Source of the DNA: Axinella damicornis
Lineage: Eukaryota > Porifera > Demospongiae > Axinellida > Axinellidae
Direction of reading: 5' to 3'
Length of the DNA stretch: 64,000 nt
Assembly: GCA_963931865.1 (NCBI GenBank)
Contig: OZ007511.1
Location: forward strand, 7,491,844-7,555,843
The notes beneath the pieces were generated by a model. It did not search any database. It saw only the letters and a program-made list of their open reading frames with translations, and was not told the DNA's origin. A program made the position numbers and the translations under genes. This document shows, piece after piece, positions 56,806 through 64,000 of the stretch; the first letter of the stretch is position 1, and every line of letters starts with the position of its first letter.

Positions 56806-59800
56806 TGAATGCCCAACTGACTTCAGTACAAGTTTGTATACCCTTAGCACTGCTTGGGGACTGTTTACAAGGGGTTTACCGACCCTATACGTTAACCATA
56901 GCACCCATGGGTGGACAACGTTGATATTTTCTGTGATGACGGGCGGCAAAAGACGGTGAGAAACTGGGTACGAGGTTAAGTGATTGCTAGCAGGTGTGAT
57001 TGTCTTACCAATTTCTGTAGGTTAGGGCAGTTGACAGCCAGCTGTATTAGTGTGTTGTCTGTGATCTGGGGGTACAGACAAGTGTAACTGCTGAATCAAC
57101 AATGTGCATTCTTCTGAATGGCTGTCAGGAGCAATTTGTTGATCATGCGTACATGCGGACATGCCTCACATAGACAGCAGGTCACAGAAAAAAACTGCCT
57201 GTAAACATGGGACAAGACAGGCACCATCATCACCAAAGTTGCTCAGCGATCACACCATCCACTCGCCCGTTTGAGTATTTCACTATTTCCTGTGTAGACC
57301 ACACCTATGGGCACTCCTCTAAGCAGCAGAATCATCGAAAAGCCAAATATGAAACTTCACCACGGACTTGAACAAGCAAGCGGACAATGTTGACACGGAG
57401 CAGCTCTGACGGTTATGGTGCCCGCCCAGTCCTGTATGTACTGGTACTGGTGCCCACCCAGTCCTGTATGTACTGGTACTGGTGCCCACCCAGTCCTGTA
57501 TGTACTGGTACTGGTGCCCGCCCAGTCCTGTATGTACTGGTACTGGTGCCCGCCCAGTCCTGTATGTACTGGTACTGGTGCCCGCCCAGTCCTGTATGTA
57601 CAGGTACTGGTGCCCGCCCAGTCCTGTATGTACAGGTACTGGTGCCCGCCCAGTCCTGTATGTACAGGTACTGGTGCCCGCCCAGTCCTGTATGTACTGG
57701 TACTGGTGCCCGCCCAGTCCTGTATGTACAGGTACTGGTGCCCGCCCAGTCCTGTATGTACTGGTACTGACTGTGTTTGTGTAACCTACCAGCACACACT
57801 CCTCCAAGTCCATTCTCTGCAGACCGCTGCATCCCTGAAGGAGAGGGGACCCACTCACATACACAACACATATTCCGTGGAGCTAACCCAGTCAATACAT
57901 AAGGCTGTCGATGGGTCACAGTGACAAGAAGTGATGCGGAAACACGCAGATGCCGTGAGTAAGGCGAGAGCTTACAAGACTTCCTAAGGGAGAACATACA
58001 CACACACACACACACACATGCACGCACAAACGCACATGCTGAAAAGAGAGTTACAGGCAGTTAGTTACTGACGGCTAGCTGCACCTGTACATCTGCATTA
58101 AAGTTCCAGGATACTGGCTAAGTAACTAAGTGGGCGTAACTTCCTGTACACATGCACCTTACGGAGACAGCTGCTGCTGTTCTCGTTGAGTGTGTTCATA
58201 GTGGCCACTAATTCTTTGACGTCAAACGTCTTCTCTACTGTCTTCTGTTCACATGTACTGTTCCCTTTCAGCATGTACTACTCCACCTTCACCAAAAGCA
58301 CCTACTCTCAGGCAGGAGCACATCGAGCTGGCGAGGTCAGCACTACTTGAATACATGACTAGGCAAGGCTTCACAAGGTCCAAATAATTATGCACTGAAT
58401 GTACGCTGAGAACACTGCTCAGTCTACACCATACAATGGTACATCTCCTGCACTTCATAGTGCATGAACCTTGCTGATTGGGGTGAACCAGAGCGAGCCC
58501 CACTAGTGCAAAGCCAGGGTGTTACACCATTAATTTCCTGTATCCCGGAACCTTAACAATAACAATCCACTGTCCAATATCACTCAGACATGCTAGTCAG
58601 CAAGCAACATAATTATTACAATTAGCTTCGCTTGCTTCGCTCGCTCAGCTACTTCCCACTTGTTCGCCTACGTGAGTAATTCGGCGCTGGACAGCTCTCT
58701 GTGCAGAGCTGCTGCTCCCCGATTGCACCGCTTCACCTGCTGCTCCCCGATTGCGTCCGCTGCGCTTCAGCTGCTGCTCCCCATTTGTGTCTGCTTCAGC
58801 TGCTGCTCCCCGTTTGTGTCTGCTTCAGCTGCTGCTCACCACTTGCATCCGCTTCAGCTGCTTCTGGCCCCTATTGCATCCGTTTCAACTGCTCCCCGAT
58901 TGCGTCCACTTCAACTGATGCTCCCGATTGCGTCTGCTTCAACCGCAGCTCCCCGATTGCGTCTGCTTCAACTGCTGCTCCCCAATTACATCCGCCAGCT
59001 GTTCTGGAAGATTCCAGCCCATGCCCAATCTTCTCGAACATTGTTCGTGGAGTTCAAGGTTCAGTAAATTGATGTACGAAAGTTGCGCGTCACTAGTCTA
59101 GTCCCGCCCCACGAACATCCCACTTCCGTCACACACACACATACACACACACACACACACGGTTAAAATCTTGATATAAAGTACGTATAGCCACAACTCA
59201 CATTCGCCAGTGCTTGAAATCCATTGTCTGTAAAATGGGAACAGCTTGCTGCTTCAAGTAGTCTGAAGTGACCAATCACAACACAGGAACGAAACAGCCA
59301 ACCGTGAAAGAGAAATATAAGTGACCAATCATAAAGTGTTTGGATAGAGTGGGAAATTACCGACCAAGCACAAACCTCCTTGGAGGAACTAAGCCTGGTA
59401 CCCAGGCTCCAATACACGGGATAATGGGAACTGGAGGAACTAAGCCTGGTACCCAGGCTCCAATACACGGGATAATGGGAACTGGAGGAACTAAGCCTGG
59501 TACCCAGGTTCCAATACACGGGATAATGGGAACTGGAGGAACTAAGCCTGGTACCCAGGTTCCAATACACGGGATAATGGGAACTGGAGGAACTAAGCCT
59601 GGTACCCAGGCTCCAATACACGGGATAATGGGAGCTGGAGGAACTAAGCCTGGTACCCAGGTTCCAATACACGGGATAATGGGAACTGGAGGAACTAAGC
59701 CTGGTACCCAGGCTCCAATACACGGGATAATGGGAACGGAGGAACTAAGCCTGGTACCCAGGCTCCAATACACGGGATAATGGGAACTGGAGGAACTAAG

Positions 59801-62800
59801 CCTGGTACCCAGGCTCCAATACACGGGATAATGGGAACTGGAGGAACTAAGCCTGGTACCCAGGCTCCAATACACGGGATAATGGGAACTGGAGGAACTA
59901 AGCCTGGTACCCAGGCTCCAATACACGGGATAATGGGAACTGGAGGAACTAAGCCTGGTACCCAGGCTCCAATACACGGGATAATGGGAACTGGAGGAAC
60001 TAAGCCTGGTACCCAGGCTCCAATACACGGGATAATGGGAACTGGAGGAACTAAGCCAGGTACCCAGGCTCCAATACATGGGATAATGGGAACTGGAGGA
60101 ACTAAGCCTGGTACCCAGGCTCCAATACACGGGATAATGGGAACTGGAGGAACTAAGCCTGGTACCCAGGCTCCAATTATGTCACATTTTGACATGGAAG
60201 TAAACCTAAATTGACAGAAACAGCACTCCTGTTCTATAGGGTGGCTGATGTACGTGCCATTTCTGATAAAACGGACCAATGAACAAAATTGGTATTGGGA
60301 ATGGATTTGGAAGAGAACACTGCACTAGGTATGGGTGTGTGCATGAGATATGAAGTTGGGGGTTGCACCATTGTGGTCAGCATAAAAAGAGCTTTCAAAC
60401 GATGTCCTTAAAATGATTTTTTATCTCGGTCACAATTTTGCCTCAAAATCGTACTCGACCAAAGGCTATAATCCATGGTTTTTCATGATTTTGGGTCAAA
60501 ATCCAACCAACAGCAAAAAGGACATCATTGAAATGCTCTATTTGTGCTGATCACAATGGTGCAAATCCCAGCTTCAGATCTCATTCCTAGCCCAAGATAC
60601 CTAGCACATTAGTCTGAATGCATAGCCTCATTTCTTGACAATATATCGCGTTTTCAGGTTGCTTGCTTTGTCCAAACTCGGAATGCAAAACGGCAAAGTA
60701 TCACGTGACTTGAATCCACCAATAGATTCCAAGTTCTCACATGACAACTTGGATTCTATTGGTGGATTCAAGTCATGTGATACTTTGCCGTTTTGCATTC
60801 AGAGTTTGGTCGAAGCAAGCAACCTGAAAAACATGGTAAATTTTGCATACTGTAAAAACTGGAGGTGTAGAAGGTCTGGGAATGAAGCTATGCATGCAGG
60901 ACGGCTGCTAGTGTACATGTAGCAAGACTTGATCCTTGCTGGCTTCACTGTGTATCCTTGGTGTGCTGTTGTTCACCAGGAGAGCTGTCTCCGCCAATTT
61001 CGGTTTGCTGTTCCATTTTTGTCAGAAATGGCACTCACAGAACAGGAGTGCTGAATCTACACATTTTGATGCCATACTTGAAAATGGTTTCCAAATTGTG
61101 CCAATTATGGCATGTGAACACACCTGACTAATTGTGCAAACAGTGGATCTCAGTCTGTTTTTCCCTGTCCATTAGAGTCCGGGTACGAGGCTAGGAGCCA
61201 ACAAGGTTGAGGATGGGCATTCATGGTTATCTTTTTCCATTTAGTTGAAGGAATTCAGTGCTTACACTTTAGAGTACGCTCTTGTGTAGCCTCGTTCCCA
61301 GGCTGCGTCTCGGGAACAAAGCTACTAGTTCTTGTGCTGCTATTCAATTTAGAGTACTTAATTAATACCAATTGTCTGGACACTCAGTACGTTGCACCAA
61401 TGGAGAGCTCAGAAACACATTCCTAGTGATGTGCACTATCACAGAACACTTGGCACAGACAATCCCACTGACTCGGCCACACTGGCGAACTATGTGTACC
61501 AAAAGACGTTGCTGATAATTGTAAACGCCATGATCTAATTTAGAGCAATCAAGTGTATCATCAAATTTCGTTTTATGCATGAAGGCATGCTGACGACATG
61601 TCTGGAGTGGGTTCTTGTGCTCATGCTCATTCCCTCAAGATAGGTAGCCTCGTTCCCAGGCCCCGCCCAGTTTTTCGCTGCTTGCAGTACGGAAAAGCGG
61701 GGACAGCCAGCCTGCTCACGTGAACGTTACGTAATTGACAAACGGCCAAAATTTTCAGAACGGAAAAGCGAACAACGCTTGGTGTGAATGAGTCGCCCCC
61801 CACTAGCTAATTCATGTGGTAAGTTACCTCGTAACTTTGCTCTTCTTCTACCACCTTTCTACCCTAGACGTCACACATGTGAGGAAACATACCAGGCCCT
61901 TCGCGTTCTTTCGTGCAACTGAAAGTGGAGCGAGGGCCTGCATGGGAACGAGGCTACAAGAAAGGGTCTGGTGACACCTGTAAACTTTCTGATAAATGCT
62001 TATAGACAGCTACAGCCTCATTCCCAGGCCTCTCACCCCAGTGTTTCTCGCTTGCAGTACTAACGCGGGGGAAGGTCCGGTAAAACTCGTCATGTGCAGT
62101 GACATAGGTGGACGTGGGGAGGAGTGGCACATTCTTTCTGTACAGCTCTGGGGTGGCTTTCAGGACCCAAGAAACGTCGACAAGACTGCCTAATGTCGAC
62201 CGCTCAGTCGCTCAGTGTCTCGTGGCTGCGATCAGTAATGCACTAACTTACTTGCGGTTTGTCTGCGAATGTGCCACTCCTCCATATGTCCACATAATAT
62301 CAATGTACGTCACTGCACATACCAGTACTGCAAGCGACAAATGCTGGGGTGAGAAGGCCTGGGAACAAGGCTAAGTCAGCTAGCAGTTTGGTTTAGCATA
62401 GACACATCAAGTTCATGACATTGTCCACTGCCAATTACTACACATATTCATCAAATTCCGTGAATGCGTGTGCTGAGACAATCCATGACCAGCATGCACC
62501 CACCTGAGATGTGGGCAGCAGGTCGCAAGCTTCCTGAGCGTGGCGTCTGTCAGCTGATCACACCCGGAGACGCTTATCTTCTGTAGCCCAGAGCAGTTCT
62601 CACACACTGCTTGCACTCCACTGTCTGTCAGTTGCTACGTATGCAGTGGAGACATACAGTGATGTACATAAGAGCCACTTGCCTGACAGATTAATGAAGC
62701 ATCTCATAACATACATCAGGAGCACATAATGACGTAGAGAGTGGAAGGAGCGTGAAACGACACACAAAGATTGTATTCATCCTTCATGAAGTCTCTGTAC

Positions 62801-64000
62801 GCGTGCAAACTAACGGGACTGCCGTGGGAAATTTAGAAGACAGAAAAAAGCCAGTATCAGGACCCCATTGGCAGCGAGGCAGGGGAATGACATACTAGTA
62901 GTGACAGACCTCGAGAAAGTGCTGTATGAGGATGCAAACCTGAGCACTTCACACAGCCAAGCAGGCGTCTCGACTAGTGGAAAAAAAACGCCCCTTCTGC
63001 TTTTCTGGAGTTGATGACTGCTGGGAAACATCCTACAACACTTGCAGACACTATCTTCTCTCTCCCAGCAATCTTTGGCAAGTCGCTGTAGCCAGTCAAT
63101 GGGAAACAATGATACATGTGTGCGCTAAAAGATAGTAACACGACTACTGTGGGAATGTTTTCAAAATTTAGCCTTTTGCGTGGTAGTTTCCCGCTCCTTC
63201 CCTTCCTTCCATTCCCTACGTCATTATGCGCTCTGCTGCACACATACATACATACATACATACATACATACATACATACATAAATACATACATACATACA
63301 TACATACATACATACATAAATACATAAATGCATACATGTACTACTCATTCCCTTGTCAAATAATGCCCACCAACCTGACCTACAGATTTATATGATGGTC
63401 CCGGGCCATTCACGCTGCTAGAATTTGAATGCAAATACCCCTGCCATATCTGCATAACGTTAGCGATCAATACTGGCAGTGGGAACGGCCTAGAAATGAG
63501 GCTAGCTGGTTAATCCACACAAGATGTGACTATACAAGTACTTTGCAGCCATGCACATTGAGGGTCACGAGGTGGGGCCAGTTGGTTCCAATGAGTTCGA
63601 GTGCCTCGTCGTTGATCTGAGAGAAAGAGCAACAAAGCTACAATCACAATGTACCTCCCACAATACCTCATGTGTCCATGCCTCTACACTACACATGCAG
63701 TACAACTCTCTAGTACTCTGTGATGTGTACATGTAGCTCCGCACTGTAGACATGTGTCTCCAGTGTTTTCACAATCACAGTGTAACCTCCTACAATACGT
63801 TCAATGTACATGTACCATATATATAACAGTCCTTTAGCCTCTGCACTAGACATACATGTAATGACATCATTCCTACATGTATCAACATTTGTAGACTTCC
63901 CCATTTTCAAGCTGCTCTTCAGATCCAATTCAACAGAAGCTGACGGTAAGCCGGCTAGGCGTACGTACCTCTGTACAGTACTTCATAATGATGTGTCTGA
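55526..64000 (-). CDS. FBXL2/FBXL20-like F-box LRR protein, C-terminal part, nine exons
   Basis: FBXL2 and FBXL20 are substrate-recognition subunits of SCF ubiquitin ligases; an F-box binds SKP1 and cysteine-containing leucine-rich repeats bind substrate. Here nine exons on the minus strand encode the last 237 residues, and all junctions agree in phase: 64000-63969 (partial), 63616-63542, 62634-62504, 59262-59202, 57834-57790, 57065-57009, 56574-56441, 56038-55963, 55630-55526. The repeats read, in order, INDEALELIG, QLTDSGVQAV, QLTDATLRKL, HFTDNGFQAL, ITDNTLIQLA, RITDNSIRHL, LVTDHTLELL and MVSRNGIHKL. Segments such as LQRMDLEECV and LELDNCPLVTD are closest to animal FBXL20. The C-terminus DIKVHAFFPP matches the family ending, but the protein stops in VAVAL instead of the CaaX box of vertebrate FBXL2/20. 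The F-box lies beyond the window. Introns carry minisatellites and MITEs. Confidence 0.88.
55963..56038 (-). CDS. FBXL-like exon, 76 bp
   Basis: Acceptor CTTTGTGTAG and donor GGG|GTACGT. The first G completes the split codon; it encodes GCVTLRRLEIFDCQMVSRNG. Confidence 0.85.
56441..56574 (-). CDS. FBXL-like exon, 134 bp
   Basis: Acceptor CACATACAG and donor CAG|GTGACC. It encodes LSHCERITDNSIRHL and LELDNCPLVTDHTLELL, the best-conserved block of the family. It ends in phase 2. Confidence 0.92.
56663..56685. repeat. poly-G run, 23 bases, in an FBXL-like intron
   Basis: Uninterrupted G run, about 90 bases from the acceptor side of exon 56441-56574. Confidence 0.9.
56767..56805. repeat. G8-CC-G29 run in an FBXL-like intron
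   Basis: Eight G, two C and then 29 G. Together with 56663-56685 this gives two long homopurine runs 80 bases apart in the same intron. On the transcribed sense (minus strand) they are C runs. Confidence 0.9.
57009..57065 (-). CDS. FBXL-like micro-exon, 57 bp
   Basis: Acceptor TGTACCCCCAG and donor TTG|GTAAGA enclose ITDNTLIQLAVNCPNLQKL. Confidence 0.9.
57417..57770. repeat. 32-bp minisatellite, about 11 copies
   Basis: Unit CCCAGTCCTGTATGTACTGG plus TACTGGTGCCCG with few substitutions, ending 20 bases before the donor of the FBXL-like exon at 57790. Open frames through it on both strands are artefacts. Confidence 0.92.
57790..57834 (-). CDS. FBXL-like micro-exon, 45 bp
   Basis: Acceptor CTCTCCTTCAG and donor CTG|GTAGGT enclose 15 codons, GCSGLQRMDLEECVL, a highly conserved family segment. 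Confidence 0.9.
57993..58020. repeat. (CA)n microsatellite
   Basis: A short CA run in an FBXL-like intron. Confidence 0.85.
58700..59040. repeat. degenerate minisatellite, CTGCTGCTCCCCGATTGCGTC-like
   Basis: Eight to ten imperfect copies of a 25-30 base unit with CTGCTGCTCCCC and GATTGCGTCTGCTTCA lie in the FBXL-like intron. The frames across it (SCCSPIA, QLLLP) look like repeat artefacts. Confidence 0.7.
59130..59160. repeat. (CA)n microsatellite
   Basis: An interrupted CA run about 40 bases beyond the donor of the 59202-59262 exon. Confidence 0.85.
59202..59262 (-). CDS. FBXL-like exon, 61 bp
   Basis: Acceptor GTCACTTCAG and donor AAT|GTGAGT. The first A completes the split Arg codon of the previous exon. 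It encodes LLEAASCSHFTDNGFQALAN. Confidence 0.88.
59382..60175. repeat. 51-bp minisatellite, about 15.5 copies
   Basis: The unit begins GGAGGAACTAAGCCTGGTAC and ends ATAATGGGAACT with period 51. It is highly homogeneous, with a C/T variant in CCAGGCTCC and one single-base deletion near 59737. Each unit contains the palindrome GCCTGGTACCCAGGC. The long frames on both strands are artefacts. Confidence 0.93.
60321..60608. mobile_element. TIR element, 288 bp, different family
   Basis: About 85 bases at the left end (TGCACTAGGTAT... GGTTGCACCATTGTGGTCAGC) mirror the right end (GCTGATCACAATGGTGCAA... ATACCTAGCACA) with some divergence. No coding sequence. It lies in the FBXL-like intron. Confidence 0.7.
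60623..60890. mobile_element. TAGCCT-type MITE containing a long palindrome
   Basis: The ends are TAGCCTCATTTC and GGGAATGAAGCTA. Inside, 60652-60829 is a palindrome with arms of about 85 bases (TTTCAGGTTGCTTGC... and its mirror). The flanks TGAATGCA and TGCATGCA match at 7 of 8 positions. Confidence 0.65.
61287..61327. mobile_element. 41-bp MITE remnant with possible 9-bp TSD
   Basis: TAGCCTCGTTCCCAGG on the left and CGGGAACAAAGCTACTA on the right are almost all that is left. The flanks GCTCTTGTG and GTTCTTGTG match at 8 of 9 positions. Confidence 0.5.
61645..61956. mobile_element. MITE, 312 bp, TAGCCT type, 8/9 TSD
   Basis: The ends are TAGCCTCGTTCCCAGGCCCC and CATGGGAACGAGGCTA. It shares internal motifs (GTAATTGACAAACGGCCAAA, AATTTTCAGAACG, GACGTCAC) with the 23141 element. 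The flanks CAAGATAGG and CAAGAAAGG match at 8 of 9. Confidence 0.82.
62013..62373. mobile_element. MITE, 361 bp, TAGCCT-like, 8/9 TSD
   Basis: Ends CAGCCTCATTCCCAGGCC and GGCCTGGGAACAAGGCTA, with inverted repeats of about 50 bases that include CTCACCCCAG and CGCTTGCAGTACT. Flanks AGACAGCTA and AGTCAGCTA match at 8 of 9. It sits about 130 bases from an FBXL-like exon. Confidence 0.78.
62504..62634 (-). CDS. FBXL-like exon, 131 bp, two repeats
   Basis: Acceptor ATACGTAG and donor CAG|GTGGGT bound the two repeats QLTDSGVQAV and QLTDATLRKL. The exon ends in phase 2 (AG of an Arg codon). Confidence 0.88.
62635..63541. other. FBXL-like intron without further genes
   Basis: Apart from a CATA microsatellite nothing was recognised. 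The open frames here lie in the intron between two well-supported exons. Confidence 0.5.
63239..63330. repeat. (CATA)n microsatellite
   Basis: About twenty CATA/CATAAATA units. The frames reading YIHTYIHT or VCMYVCMY through it are artefacts. Confidence 0.93.
63542..63616 (-). CDS. FBXL-like exon, 75 bp, phase 0-0
   Basis: Acceptor CTTTCTCTCAG and donor AAA|GTACTT bound 25 codons of one leucine-rich repeat (INDEALELIG, then LVTLNVHGCK). Confidence 0.85.
63969..64000 (-). CDS. FBXL-like exon (partial), donor GAG|GTACGT
   Basis: It encodes RHIIMKYCTE and aligns with the LKALFLKGCTQ segment of the family. The donor leaves phase 0, matching the next exon. Because it runs off the window its 5' end is unknown. 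Confidence 0.7.

Noticed and set aside
56628..56959. Frames with poly-glycine or poly-proline near 56.7 kb
   Set aside because: They are caused by the two long G runs inside an FBXL-like intron.
57319..58027. Long frames on both strands reading VHTGLGGHQYQY or CMYWYWCPPSPV
   Set aside because: They are translations of the 32-bp minisatellite in an FBXL-like intron.
58158..58244. An 87-base minus-strand segment with acceptor GTGAACAG and donor AAG|GTGCAT, open in phase 0-0, inside an FBXL-like intron
   Set aside because: The flanking FBXL-like exons join directly and match the family without it, and its peptide has no leucine-rich repeat. It could be an alternative exon, but the evidence is too thin to annotate.
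58660..59072. Frames rich in CCSPIASA and LLLPICVC
   Set aside because: They follow a degenerate CTGCTGCTCCCC-type repeat in an intron and show no domain.
59163..60279. Frames reading GTRLSSSSSHYPVYWSL, GAWVPGLVPPVPIIPCI and GTKPGTQAPIHGIMGTG
   Set aside because: They are translations of the 51-bp minisatellite. Only the short piece 59202-59262 (minus) at the end of one of them is a true exon.
62974..63348. A minus-strand frame beginning with YVCMYVCMY
   Set aside because: Its N-terminal half is the CATA microsatellite and the rest lies in an intron between two supported exons.

Overview
The window is eukaryotic genomic DNA, most probably from an early-branching animal, and a demosponge would fit. 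The reasons are: spliced genes with very small exons and GT..AG introns, a caspase-fold gene, an FBXL2/FBXL20-type F-box/LRR gene, a CR1/L2-like LINE, many small inverted-repeat elements, and AT-rich intergenic DNA. The organism is an inference; nothing in the sequence names it.

Layout. 1-2.7 kb: the end of an open cysteine-rich exon (1-152), a 5'-truncated LINE fragment on + (about 839-1776), and a small minus-strand gene (2155-1772) with a TATA/ETS-motif promoter, whose stop codon lies in the LINE tail. 2.7-7 kb: mostly non-coding, with a duplicated block (4.55-5.9 kb). 7-13.9 kb: a caspase-like exon, a full-length-looking LINE with ORF1 and ORF2, and a helical exon. The splice phases allow caspase and helical exons to belong to one gene with the LINE in its intron, but that gene carries an in-frame TAG and a frameshift. 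13.9-25.8 kb: accessory DNA rich in foldback elements, homopolymer runs and minisatellites, with only weak exon candidates.

25.8-53.96 kb: one enormous satellite built from two interchangeable words, a 10-mer (CTCTACCTGG) and an 11-mer (CTCTACCTCTG). All three + frames are nearly stop-free, so the very long apparent reading frames (repeating LYLCSTW/ALPGSTS/LPLLYLA) are artefacts of the repeat. Four copies of a 179-194 bp inverted-repeat cassette sit in it, and large higher-order duplications are visible.

53.96-64 kb: a short inverted piece of the same satellite, a decayed coding fragment, then the 3' part of an FBXL2/20-like gene on the minus strand. I reconstruct nine exons of it, phase-consistent to the stop codon, with introns filled by minisatellites and small transposons.

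The most coherent new signal is a set of non-autonomous elements with termini TAGYCT...AGRCTA. Four intact or nested copies and one 94-bp palindrome have perfect 9-bp target-site duplications, and two more have 8/9. One is nested inside another, both with perfect duplications. The satellite cassette is also flanked by a 9-bp duplication. Homopolymer C runs of 24-28 bp have grown inside two of these elements.
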